Source: Limonium bicolor
Taxonomy: Eukaryota; Streptophyta; Magnoliopsida; Caryophyllales; Plumbaginaceae
Length of the DNA stretch: 64,000 bases
Assembly (NCBI GenBank): GCA_023374045.1
Contig: CM041776.1
Span: forward strand, 351,291,636 to 351,355,635
Direction: 5' to 3'
The notes beneath the pieces are model-generated. The model ran no database searches. It had not been told where the DNA came from and saw nothing but the letters and a program-made list of their open reading frames with translations. Below, one piece after another: positions 42,897 through 56,398 of this stretch. The position numbers and the translations under genes are program-made. How positions within the stretch are numbered: position 1 is the stretch's first letter; every line of letters begins with the position of its first letter.

Positions 42897-45800
42897 TGTA
42901 ACACCCCAACTGCTAATCTCATCATTAACTCTTAAACTGTTACATTATACCATTAAGCTCGCAGCGGAATTCAAATACAACAGAGGGTGATACAACGCCG
43001 TTAGCCACCCTCGTGGCTAACCAGGCCTGACTCACATACAGTAACGGTCTGATGGACTGGAACAACCGAGTACTTCATACAAATACCATAAACATTTCAC
43101 TTATTTACTATACCGAGTCTACTTTATACGGATGCCGATAACATACTCGGACTTACACCTTATTCAAACGCATAAGTAATTACAATCTAACTACCCATGC
43201 TCACAGCAGTCCCCGTCCTACTCTCTCGAACGGTGGCCAGCTTCAAGTACCTGCACACTAAAAACGTTCCCCTAGGGGGTCAGCTTTCGCTGCGCATGAA
43301 ATTCGCATATACCGCGTGCTAACCGCGGTACGCCGACTACTTTGGGTCGGATATACATGGAGTTCATTTTAATCAAACAACATGCATCATGTCAATACAA
43401 TATATATGTATATCACACAAGGAATCTACATCCAATCACGGAACACGATTCCTAACTAACATAACAATGTTGTTAGTGGTAACTGGTTACTCTTAGGCAT
43501 TGAGGGTTATTCCTCACTATGCCTTGTTTACTTATTCAATACCTCACCCTCTCTCTCGGGTTACTTATGCTTATACTTACCCGTTCTCTCGGGTTACTCA
43601 TTCGTATACACACCCATTCTCTTGGGCTACTCATTCTTATACATACCCGTTCTCTCGGGTTACTCTCACATATACTCGCCCCTTCTCTCGGGTTATTTAT
43701 ACTCGTTATCTCACCCGCACTCTCGGGTTATTCATACTCAAGCTCTTGTAGATTCTCGAGACACTACAGGTCTCCTACGTCACGCTTGTTACTCTTATAC
43801 ATACTTAAGCCAAAACTCATGGCTCTCTAGCATAGTCTTACTTCCCCTTCCCCGGTTTCGACCTACTCTGGGTCTAGCATGGTGGGAAGGTTCAACTAGC
43901 TCACGGAACTCTCTCTTAGTTCCTATCTCTTTTTACATAGGTCCGACTACTCTCGGACTACTCACATTCCCATATACTCCTCTCTCGGAGTTATAATTAT
44001 ATCATGTATATTAGTCTAGAAGCACCATTCTCGATGTTTCTAATGACTTTGGGAACTTTACTTAATTTCGGGTAATCTTAGGTTTAAGTGTTACCCTCAC
44101 AATCATATGCTTGTACATTCGGATATTTTCTTATACCGGGTAAAATCCTCATATAAGGGGTCGACCGTATCTCAAGGGAATCACATAGTCCCCTAGGTCT
44201 CTTTTACCTTTCTTATATGTTTACATTATTGGACTAACTTCAATCCTCTCGATGGAGGTCATTTATCTCTCCACTCATATTTATTTCGTGGATTGTTTCA
44301 ATAAGGTTCTCTAACCGTTATCGGGTATATACTCAACCCGTACATCTCCTCGCATTTTAGGGAGTTCATATGTTTGTGTTATCGTTATACTTTAATCGAT
44401 AGCTTGTGTGTGTTTGCATAATACCATTGGTTATGTGACTACCCGTTCAACGGGTTTCTAGTCAGTCAATACTCACTAAGAGTCGGTCTATGCACTAAGT
44501 TAGACCACACCGGCATACAAGTATGTTAGCTCATTCAACATACAACAATGCATGCATAATCAAACAAGGGATTATTTCATGCTTTAATCTTGATTAAGCC
44601 GGCACACAAACACACAAATCAGTGTAACTCGGTTAGCATACGGGGCATGAGAAAATCATACCTTTCACCGGGGGTTTACTTTTACCGTGTCATCTCACCA
44701 TGCTCGGGTCGCGCACGACTCTCTGATAATGTTTCAAACATTATTATTAATACTAAGATCATACGGAACATATTTAAATGTTATTCCCGTAGTTACCCCG
44801 TTATCCCGTTATCTCGGTTTCACTTTTGTTACTTTAAGCTCTCACATCTCAAACACTTCTAACACTTTCTCACACTTCCTAGGGCCTTTATATGCCACCA
44901 AACAAGGCCTTAACATCTTATAACATCATTAACATTCAAACCCCCATCATTTACAACTTTTAAAATACTCTCTGTAGGTTTCTGGGGGTGGTCCGGGACT
45001 TGGTCCCTACCTTAAGTCCCGGACCAAAGCTGGTTGTAACTCTCGGTGATTTTAACAAGTGGTCCGGGACCTTGTACCAGACTCAAGGCCCGGACCAATA
45101 TGGCTGTGTATGGTCCGGGACTTGGGCATGAAGCTAGGACCCGGACCAACCAAGCAGGCAACTCTCGGGGTAAAAATAGGGGTGGTCCGGGACTTTGTCC
45201 ATAGACTAGGTCCCGGACCCTGCTACAGATTTACAAATTTTGACAGTTTCTGTCTCTGTTCAAGGCCCTCTCTTTGCCCATTAATTATCCAACCTTCACC
45301 AACTAAAATCTTCATGTTTTAGTGACTAATTACCCTTCTTAATCACCTTAAACCAAACACCAAGTACACTCACCAATCTAGCTCATTTTACTTAGATTCT
45401 TACACTTACAAAGCTAGTTTTCTCACTTGGTTCCTCTCAGTTTATAACAGATTTTGGTTTGCTATAAGCCATTCAACCCTCTCCTACTGATGCCATAACC
45501 AACACTCAAATGGCATTATTTTGCTCCTTGCAAACTCTCCTTCAAGGTTTGGTTTTCCAACCATAACCACTCACTTAAATCTCTTAACACACCTAGTTTC
45601 TTCCTTATAAAACACTCAAAACTTTCCATTCCTAGATACATTTGGACAGCACTTACTTGCTTTACTAAGCATTTACCACACTAAAATCAACTCACAAGCA
45701 CTTCCTCCCACCTGATTGGTTTAGACAACAACAATCACATTATATTCCCACTTGTTCACATATAAACTAGCTTGGTTTCCTAGGTTCATTTCGCACACTT

Positions 45801-47237
45801 AAACCACATTAAAACAGTCTCCTTCCCACTCAATATTGTAGTACCAACACTACACCAATTCAAGAGCATCAATCCAACTCTAAGATCTGTTTTACAAGTC
45901 AAATAAAAACTAGCTCAAGGTAAGCTTTTTACCTTGTTTCTTTTCGGTTTTCTTTCTTCTTCCTCTTTCTCTTGCTCTCACTTTCTTTTCTTGTTTTCAC
46001 ACCACCCAAAGGAGTATAGATTGCTGGCTACAATCTTATTCCTCCACACACACATAACAACCTAATTAATTCAAATTCTCCACACCGAAAACTAGTATTT
46101 CAAACACTAGTTTTTAGGCTTTAGCATAGATATTACCTTAGAGTATTCAAAAGGAGAGCTTGGCAATCAAATGGAGGCATTTCCAACACTCCTCAAGAAC
46201 AAGGGGTTCTCGGCTGAAATGGGAGAATTTTCAACGTGGGGAATTTTTCCCAAATTACAAGAACAAGCTTGAAATGAGCAAAACTCTTGCTTATTATTAC
46301 CTTAGGACATCAAGGTGGTGGAGGAGAGTCAAAATCAGCTCCTCAAGCTTCAAAAGCTCCAACATCTATGGAAATGAAGGTGGAGGAATCAAGACTTTGA
46401 GGGGTACAAAACGTAGCCCTCGCCGATACGAATCAAACGGTGGCAATTTTGTGCGATTCGGTGGAAGAAACGAGCAAGTAGAGGAGATTGAAGAGGAAGG
46501 TGGGTGGTGCTGTTCGGTCTCGCGAGGAAGAGGAAGGAATTTCAGAGGGCTGGGCAAGTACGTGGAATGAAGAAGGAAGGAAGGTGAGAGGTAAGCTTTT
46601 TATTTTACTTTTTCACTTTATACTATTTACTTTACTTACTTATTTATTTGTCTTGTTATTACTTAATAGCTAGCAAGCTATTAATGGGTGTACACTCATT
46701 AATCAAAACCGGCCCACACTAATTAATGGCCCGGGTCGTTTTTCGTCTTTTCGAATTAAACGCGTTTCGTCTCCCGGTTAGTCACTATTCATTTACCGGG
46801 TCCGTTTTCCGGAATTTTCTCGTTTAATTAATTTTAATGGTTATTAAGCTTCCATTAATATTTATTTATAGTTATTTAATCAACTATAATTTTTACGGGT
46901 CCTTTTGACCACTTAAAGTTGCGTTTTCGGGTTTTCTCGAAAAACGTGCTTAAAACTCCGTTAGCATTTTTAATCCATTATTTGGATCCGTTTTCTTCGG
47001 GAATCATTCCCGTATACTAATTAGGCCTAACTAAGCCTTAGGAATCCATCTCGGACCCTTACGAGATCTTATATCTCTTATTTAAATTTAATACGCATTT
47101 TAGCGTTTTTCGCTTTTCAAGCGTTTTCTCTTTTCTTTTGGTTTTATTCTTTTTACCAATACTCTCTAGGCACATTTAGGCCCTTAATAATTTTATTAGA
47201 GTAATTAAATCGCCATTTTCAGATCCGGGGTATTAAA
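42897..47237 (-). repeat. LARD-B LTR 1
   Basis: The 3'-most LTR on the - strand, ending at Element 3's 3' UTR. Includes the 33-bp repeat (about 43540-43745), the hairpin array (44990-45219) and the CCCC/GGGG hairpin near 43269. A 136-residue + strand ORF at 46160-46570 has no known domain and is not conserved as an open frame in LTR 2, so I do not call it a gene. Confidence 0.88.
44990..45219. repeat. GGTCCGGGACTT hairpin array, LARD-B LTR 1
   Basis: Four units; one pairs GGTCCGGGACCTTG with a CAAGGCCCGGACC arm, a variant of the LARD-A unit. Copies at 54164-54392 and 63317-63547. Confidence 0.85.
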
Positions 47238-50200
47238 ATCTACCCCCCTTAGGAACTTTGTCCTCAAAGTTGGTGAATCTAGATGGTTACTCTCATGGCG
47301 TACTATGCCAAGGTTATAATACATGTATAACCTTACTGACTCCACAAGTCAGTCTCATTTTATACTACACATACCACACACATATCACAGCACGTATAGC
47401 AACCAAAAATACTCTTTTTACTCTCTCCATGGAATCGGTCCGAAGACAAGAAGGCACTACAGTCCTCGAATCCATGTTGAGTGATATACTACTGATCCCT
47501 CAGGTACCGGTCACGTTGAACACTTACTCTTTCTGGTTCACGGCCGTTTCATGACAAATGGGCACTTACTCTCTCTGGCCCACGGTCCCTTCGGTTCTGA
47601 TCAAAACGTTACACATATACATATCCTCAGGCACTCTGGTTGACTCACTCAACACAGGAACATCTCAGGGTACTCTCCCCGTCCCGCTGCCTTTGGAAAA
47701 ATCACACACTGTCACCGCCCCAACCGGTCACTTAGGACCGCCGCACGTACGGTGAAATGGTTTCAAAACTAATACACGCCCACCGTTCTACCGGTCATCA
47801 AGACTTAAGGCCACAGCCTCGGCGGTGATAGCGGTTTCAAAACCAATTTTCATTTCCATCTTCATACTTGAAGAAAATTCTTTTTCCAAAATCTGTTTGA
47901 AAATTCTTTTTAAAACATCACACAACTCCAAATCAGATTTATGGTAGCTGTATCTTTCTTAGCGTGATTACTTGTGACCACTATAGGGAGCTTCAGGAAT
48001 CATCTAACCCTGATGTGATCAGCATCAGTGTTGAACTATCCTTCCACCCCAATTTGTGTTCGGTTTCCCTTGATCGCTAGCAGATCAAGTTCCACCTCCC
48101 ACGTCAGTTTCAAACAATCAGATAGTCAAACATTTTCGTTTTCTATCTTTTACTCTTTCTAGTCATATTCATAAAACAATCTGTTTCGATTTATCTTTAT
48201 CATGGAACTTAAGTCATCCATTATTCTCTATTTGTTTCACTTACCTTGCCTAGGCATTCCATACTTGTGGCTTCTTTTACTCAATTGTTGCTCAATTTAA
48301 AACACGTAACATACAACTCCAAAGGATGGAACTCACTCCATCTATCATTCTCAAATAAAATCACCTAGGGAACTCACTCCCTCTTAGGTTACACATCGGT
48401 TTCATGCCGATTCATATTCATCATATCTCATGTCTAATCTCACTAGACATATACTATAGGGATTCTCATTCCCCAGGAGTTTCTCTACTCCTCTTTTCAT
48501 ATTTATTACATACACAATACTCGCATCTCTCATGCATAATACTCATACTTACACGATGAATGGGTAGACATGTTTACGTAACATGAGTTCCAATCATCAA
48601 AATAATTTCTTTTGTGCTAAGCACATAGTAGTTTACGCACCAATACGTAAAACATACTCTAAGCGGTTTCTCGCCCTACCCCCCTTAAAAGGGGTTACGC
48701 CCGCGTAACCAACCATATGTTATCACTGAACATTGGTTAATTAACTCATAACCGGGTTCGGTTCTAGCCTCTAAGGCTTCAAGGGGTTTATGACATAGGT
48801 ATACTTAACCCTGAATCACGGTCCACAAGCTTCTGCTGCGTGACCTGATAACTAGAGCTTGCTCGCTCTTTGGTGTTCTCAATGTGTTTCAATCGTCGCT
48901 TGGTATCTCTTACCGTATGCGAATTCGATGAGTTATAGATTTTCTCTCCAACTCTCTGGAAATCTATTTGTATAACTCTGTATACCTTCGTGGTTATTCA
49001 CATATTTTTCCCGACTTATTGTCGGTTGAGGTCAAGCTGCTACTTAGCATGTAGTGCTTCCTCATTTAATAGTGGCTCATGGATTATGTTTGTTTCTTGG
49101 TTCTGTGCCAGTTCTTCATTCATACTACCCTGCATTTTCCACATATCGATCCTGGGCCCTGTGGGTTACTGCCCACGTTCTTTGTGCATCTTTAGCCAAT
49201 GGTCGTACGGTTCCTTCTAGATTCTCACTCAACAGGCTTGTTGACATTCTCAATTCCTGGCTCTCCCACTTGATCATTACCGCACAAGTGCAATACCAAA
49301 ACACTCAGTCATACAGAGTGCAGAAGCGTAAACCCTTGACAGTAAATCTCTCATGAGATAGGAATGATCATGTCTCCATTACCACATTTCTCATCAACTT
49401 CTGATCACTATCTGCATATACTCTCACAATGGTCGCTCACTGCGTACCTGGTCTTTCTCATTTTCATGGCATCCGCTACTACTTTAGCTTCCGCCCAGGT
49501 GTTCACGCCATTTACACTGTGGCTCAACAACATACACTACTCTTTAAATCTCTCTCGCACTTGCGCACTGCTTACTCTGCAGTTCATATGGTACACATAC
49601 AGTGTTCACTACTCAACTGATTACTCTACTATAGTTCGTATACTCATTGGCAATATACACATGCTCAAGTTTTGCTACACCACTCTAGCGGTTTCACATT
49701 ACATACTTAGGTGGTAGCCTTTCTCTGGAGGATTCACGCAAATGCCGCTCCATAGGCCCCATAATCACAAGTGGTATCCCCACTCTAAGGTAGTGGTTCA
49801 TTCACCCCTGTTCCTCTTGTGCCTTTATGCATATGTTTTACAATGTTTGGATCTACGTATTGTAGTTGGTTTTATCGGCTTACAAGCCACCTTGCCTCGA
49901 GTCATGCTCCATGCGAGCTGTTTATATAGGTTTCTCCTTTACCATATGTCATTAAATGGTTTGGAAGGTATTACTGGGCTCTTGATGTGGTTGTCTCACC
50001 ACATTTCCGTACATGGAAGGCCCTTAAAACAACTTGATATTTGTTGATGCCCTCTGGCAATCTAGGGTATGTGCTACGTGGGATCCCTTCGGGTTTTACC
50101 CGAGTGTTTAACTTAACACTTGTGTTCTCAACACGATGTTTCGTTCAACTACTGTTGACTCCGGCACCCTTCTCGGATTGCTCCTGGGTGTTACAGAGTA

Positions 50201-52088
50201 ATGCCATTACATTTGGCTTGTACTATGGTTATGTTTCAGTTGTGACTTTGCCTTGCGGCTATGTCCTTGACTATCCCGTTTAGGGTTGTAATGTCTCCCA
50301 TTATTGGGTAGATCCTTGGTACCTTAATACCTTCTGGGTTAGGTCATTATTCTCTTCAGTGAGGTATAAAGTGGGAATTCTATCCCGTTTATCGTACATT
50401 AATAAGTTCATTTAGGCATTCGCCGTATTATTTACACTGGTATTCACCCAGTTATTAGGTATTTCCTGAGACATTTCCAATGTCTGTACTTAATACTCTG
50501 TGCTTCTCGCACTTCTTAACGCCTTATCCTTAGGTCCGTGACCTTACTGGATTCTTGGTAAGCTTTCTTGTGTTCTTCGATCATTCGAGGTGTCCAACTG
50601 TCTTGGTTTGGATTGGCTCTTTCGTCCGTAGTATGGAGTGGGCTACTTCCCGTGTACCGTACTCTACTTGTATACATACATGGAGTATCTTATTGATACG
50701 TTACCACTTACCCGACTAACTCATAACTGGTCGGTCAGGCCCGCAAGCTCCTATGGAGTGCGGTTGTTCCATGTCTCGTTTGTGTACACTTGTAGTGTCG
50801 GTCACGCCTAAGTGAAGTATTCAGTTGCCAACTCCTCTTTTGTGGTCCTATAATGACTCACCGTGGTTCTCTGGTTTGGTTTAAAGATTCGGGGGTTTTT
50901 GGAAAATTTCATGTTTGAAAGAAAATTCGGGTTTTAAAAGTAAGCTCTTCATGGCATTTCAATGCCGGCTGATTCTTATCCAGTCCAGCTTCTTGCTGGC
51001 CGGTATGTTCTTTATACAATGACTAGGCTGTTAGGCCTTTTCAAAGTTCCATTTCAGAATTCTTAAGGTTCGAGTTGCCATATTGGCTTCATTCGCCATC
51101 CTGGTACTTGCTAAGTACTAATAGCTTGTCAAAGCTCTTCTTAATGGTCCCGCTAATACTGCACTTGCCGTGGCAAGTGCGCGGTACTGGTGGTTTTTGG
51201 GTTAACTCATACCGGTCACGGTATTGTTTACATTGTATTTGGTAGCCTTGTTGGCTCTTTCTTGAGCCTTTAGTTGGATATCTACTCCTTAGAGCTGCTT
51301 CTCATTCATCTTGACGTGACTGTCATTCATTTAGGTGCTCCTCCACTCTTGGAGTTCCTTATTTACTTTAATTCTAGGCTTTACCTCGTTGCTCGTTCCC
51401 ACGTCTTTACTGTGGTTACCGAGGTTTAACTTATTTAGGTACCACTCCTGTAGTCCCATTCGGGTGTACCCCGTAGTTATGCTCGTAGCTGTCTAAGCAG
51501 TGCCCGTTAGGTATTGCAACCTCTTCGGGTGTGGCAGGGTGGGTGTACATACCCTTGACTAGATTCTTAGTCGGTTAGTGTACTGATGTTGGTATTACTT
51601 AGCTATGGCGGTCCGTAGACATGTGTCTCGGTTTGGTTGCTTCTCATCTTGTTGCTGCTCGGCTAGCTAGGTTCTCGCGACTGCTAAGCATGTCGCCCAA
51701 GCTGCCACAGATTCCAGTCTCCTTGGATTAGGATGTCTCGATCTTCCGCCATTAAGTGCGGTTATTGTCGTTCCAGCAGGATCCGTCTCCGGGATTTCCG
51801 GTTCTCGGGACCTACCACATGACAGGTTCTAGTTCAGAATGAAATATTAAATAACTGCCAGATTGGGTTTCCCCGTCCCTCTGGCGTTCTTTCCCAAGCT
51901 TTTAATGCGGGGGTTGTGGAGGGCGGGTCTGGTATTATAGGTATCCAGATCATACTGGAAGTTCCTAACTAGCGCATCTCTCACGCTACCACTCAACCCA
52001 TAGCCCTAAGTCTCTAATTCCTAACTCGGTATTTCCTAAGCTCGGTATTTCCAGTCATCAGAGCGATACTTCGCTCTGATACCATTTT
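47238..52088 (-). other. LARD-B body 1
   Basis: 4.85 kb, no recognised coding sequence. - strand landmarks: PBS 52084-52073 with its hairpin (52080-52057), palindrome 51161-51180, hairpin ggttacg/cgtaacc at 48693-48710 beside ctaccccccttaaaa (48676-48690), and PPT hairpin AACTTTG-AGGA-CAAAGTT at 47271-47254 followed by the PPT (47250-47239). Confidence 0.82.
52057..52084 (-). other. LARD-B body 1 PBS and hairpin
   Basis: TGGTATCAGAGC (- strand, 52084-52073) and the same perfect 10-bp stem with loop agta as in Element 1 and LARD-A. Confidence 0.92.
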
Positions 52089-55000
52089 TGTAACACCCCA
52101 ACTGCTAATCTCATCATTACCTCTTAAACTGTTACATTTACCATTAAGCTCGCAGCGGAATTCAATACAACAGAGGGTGAACAACGCCGTTAGCCACCCT
52201 CGTGGCTAACCAGGCCTGACTCACATACAGTAACGGTCTGATGGACTGGAACAACCGAGTACTTCATACAATACATAAACATTTCACTTATTTACTATAC
52301 CGAGTCTACTTATACGGATGCCGATAACATACTCGGACTTACACCTATTCAAACGCATAAGTAATTACAATCTAACTACCCATGCTCACAGCAGTCCCCG
52401 TCCTACTCTCTCGAACGGTGGCCAGCTTCAAGTACCTGCACACTAAAAACGTTCCCCCTAGGGGGTCAGCTTCGCTGCGCATGAAATTCGCATATACCGC
52501 GTGCTAACCGCGGTACGCCGACTACTTTGGGTCGGATATACATGGAGTTCATTTTAACAAACAACATGCATCATGTCAATACAATATATATGTATATCAC
52601 ACAAGGAATCTACATCCAATCACGGAACACGATTCCTAACTAACATAACAATGTTGTTAGTGGTAACTGGTTACTCTTAGGCATTGAGGGTTATTCCTCA
52701 CTATGCCTTGTTTACTTATTCAATACCTCACCCTCTCTCTCGGGTTACTTATGCTTATACTTACCCGTTCTCTCGGGTTACTCATTCGTATACACACCCA
52801 TTCTCTTGGGCTACTCATTCTTATACATACCCGTTCTCTCGGGTTACTCTCACATATACTCGCCCCTTTCTCTCGGGTTATTTATACTCGTTATCTCACC
52901 CGCACTCTCGGGTTATTCATACTCAAGCTCTTGTAGATTCTCGAGACACTACAGGTCTCCTACGTCACGCTTGTTACTCTTATACATACTTAAGCCAAAA
53001 CTCATGGCTCTCTAGCATAGTCTTACTTCCCCGGTTTCGACCCTACTCTGGGTCTAGCATGGTGGGAAGGTTCAACTAGCTCACGGAACTCTCTTAGTTC
53101 CTATCTCTTTTTACATAGGTCCGACTACTCTCGGACTACTCACATTCCCATATACTCCTCTTTCGGAGTTATAATTATATCATGTATATTAGTCTAGAAG
53201 CACCATTCTCGATGTTTCTAATGACTTTGGGAACTTTACTTAATTTCGGGTAATCTTAGGTTTAAGTGTTACCCTCACAATCATATGCTTGTACATTCGG
53301 ATATTTTCTTATACCGGGTAAAATCCTCATATAAGGGGTCGACCGTATCTCAAGGGAATCACATAGTCCCCTAGGTCTCTTTTACCTTTCTTATATGTTT
53401 ACATTATTGGACTAACTTCAATCCTCTCGATGGAGGTCATTTATCTCTCCACTCATTTATTTCGTGGATTGTTTCAATAAGGTTCTCTAACCGTTATCGG
53501 GTATATACTCAACCCGTACATCTCCTCGCATTTTAGGGAGTTCATATGTTTGTGTTATCGTTATACTTTAATCGATAGCTTGTGTGTGTTTGCATAATAC
53601 CATTGGTTATGTGACTACCCGTTCAACGGGTTTCTAGTCAGTCAATACTCACTAAGAGTCGGTCTATGCACTAAGTTAGACCACACCGGCATACAAGTAT
53701 GTTAGCTCATTCAACATACAACAATGCATGCATAATCAAACAAGGGATTATTTTCATGCTTTAATCTTGATTAAGCCGGCACACAAACACACAAATCAGT
53801 GTAACTCGGTTAGCATACGGGGCATGAGAAAATCATACCTTTCACCGGGGTTTTTACTTTACCGTGGCATCTCTCCATGCTCGGGTCGCGCACGACTCTC
53901 TGATAATGTTTCAAACATTATTATTAATACTAAGATCATACGGAACATATTTAAATGTTATTCCGTAGTTACCCCGTTATCCCGTATCTCGGTTTCACTT
54001 TTGTTACTTTAAGCTCTCACTCTCAAACACTTCTAACACTTTCTCACACTTCCTAGGGCCTTTATATGCCACCAAACAAGGCCTTAACATCTTATAACAT
54101 CATTAACATTCAAACCCCCATCATTTACAACTTTTAAAATACTCTCTGTAGGTTTCTGGGGGTGGTCCGGGACTTGGTCCCTACCTTAAGTCCCGGACCA
54201 AAGCTGGTTGTAACTCTCGGTGATTTTAACAAGTGGTCCGGGACCTTGTACCAGACTCAAGGCCCGGACCAATATGGCTGTGTATGGTCCGGGACTTGGG
54301 CATGAAGCTAGGACCGGACCAACCAAGCAGGCAACTCTCGGGGTAAAAATAGGGGTGGTCCGGGACTTTGTCCATAGACTAGGTCCCGGACCCTGCTACA
54401 GATTTACAAATTTTGACAGTTTCTGTCTCTGTTCAAGGCCCTCTCTTTGCCCATTAATTATCCAACCTTCACCAACTAAAATCTTCATGTTTTAGTGACT
54501 AATTACCCTTCTTAATCACCTTAAACCAAACACCAAGTACACTCACCAATCTAGCTCATTTTACTTAGATTCTTACACTTACAAAGCTAGTTTTCTCACT
54601 TGGTTCCTCTCAGTTAACAGATTTTGGTTTCTGCTATAAGCCATTCAACCCTCTCCTACTGATGCCATAACCAACACTCAAATGGCATTATTTGCTCCTT
54701 GCAAACTCTCCTTCAAGGTTGGTTTTCCAACCATAACCACTCACTTAAATCTCTTAAACACACCTAGTTCTTCCTTATAATAAAAACACTCAAAACTTTC
54801 CATTCCTAGATACATTTGGACAGCACTTACTTGCTTTACTAAGCATTTACCACACTAAAATCAACTCACAAGCACTTCCTCCCACCTGATTGTTTAGAAA
54901 CAACAATCACATATATTCCCACTTGTTCACATATAAACTAGCTTGGTTTCCTAGGTTCATTTCGCACACTTAAACCACATTAAAACAGTCTCCTTCCCAC

Positions 55001-56398
55001 TCAATATGTAGTACCAACACTACAATTCAAGAGCATCAATCCAACTCTAAGATCTGTTTTACAAGTCAAATAAAAACTAGCTCAAGGTAAGCTTTTTACC
55101 TTGTTTCTTTTCGGTTTTTCTCTTTCTTCCTCTTTCTCTTGCTCACTTTCTTTTCTTGTTTTCACACCACCAAAGGAGTATAGATTGCTGGCTACAATCT
55201 TATTCCTCCACACACATAACAACCTAATTAATTCAAATTCTCCACACCGAAAACTAGTATTTCAAACACTAGTTTTTAGGTAGCATAGATATTACCTTAG
55301 AGTATTCAAAAGGAGAGCTTGGCAATCAAATGGAGGCATTTCCAACACTCCTCAAGAACAAGGGGTTCTCGGCTGAAATGGGAAGAATTTTCAACGTGGG
55401 GAATTTTTCCCAAATTACAAGAACAAGCTTGAAATGAGCAAAACTCTTGCTTATTATTACCTTAGGACATCAAGGTGGTGGAGGAGAGTCAAAATCAGCT
55501 CCTCAAGCTTCAAAAGCTCCAACATCCATGGAAATGAAGGTGGAGGAATCAAGACTTTGAGGGTACAAAACGTAGCCTCGCCGATACGAATCAAACGGTG
55601 GCAATTTTGTGCGATTCGGTGAAGAAACGAGCAAGTTAGAGGAGATTGAAGAGGAAGGTGGTGGTGCTGTTCGGTCTCGCGAGGAAGAGGAAGGAAATTT
55701 CAGAGGGCTGGGCAAGTACGTGGAATGAAGAAGGAAGGAAGGTGAGAGGTAAGCTTTTTATTTTACTTTTTCACTTTATACTATTTACTTTACTTACTTA
55801 TTTATTTGTCTTGTTATTACTTAATAGCTAGCAAGCTATTAATGGGTGTACACTCATTAATCAAAACCGGCCCACACTAATTAATGGCCCGGGTCGTTTT
55901 TCGTCTTTTCGAATTAAACGCGTTTCGTCTCCCGGTTAGTCACTATTCATTTACCGGGTCCGTTTTCCGGAATTTTCTCGTTTAATTAATTTTAATGGTT
56001 ATTAAGCTTCCATTAATATTTATTTATAGTTATTTAATCAACTATAATTTTTACGGGTCCTTTTGACCACTTAAAGTTGCGTTTTCGGGTTTTCTCGAAA
56101 AACGTGCTTAAAACTCCGTTAGCATTTTTAATCCATTATTTGGATCCGTTTTCTTCGGGAATCATTCCCGTATACTAATTAGGCCTAACTAAGCCTTAGG
56201 AATCCATCTCGGACCCTTACGAGATCTTATATCTCTTATTTAAATTTAATACGCATTTTAGCGTTTTTCGCTTTTCAAGCGTTTTCTCTTTTTTTCTTTT
56301 GGTTTTATTCTTTTTACCAATACTCTCTAGGCACATTTAGGCCCTTAATAATTTTATTAGAGTAATTAAATCGCCATTTTCAGATCCGGGGTATTAAA
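52089..56398 (-). repeat. LARD-B LTR 2 (shared by both bodies)
   Basis: The central LTR serves as 5' LTR of body 1 and 3' LTR of body 2. Nearly identical to LTR 1, with many single-base indels in homopolymer runs. Includes the 33-bp repeat (52725-52925) and the hairpin array (54164-54392). Confidence 0.9.
54164..54392. repeat. GGTCCGGGACTT hairpin array, LARD-B LTR 2
   Basis: As in LTR 1; one unit has lost a C (ggaccggacc at about 54311-54320). Confidence 0.85.

Noticed and set aside
46160..46570. 136-codon ORF in LARD-B LTR 1
   Set aside because: Not kept as one frame in LTR 2 (only shorter pieces at 55434-55622), and it lies antisense in an LTR.
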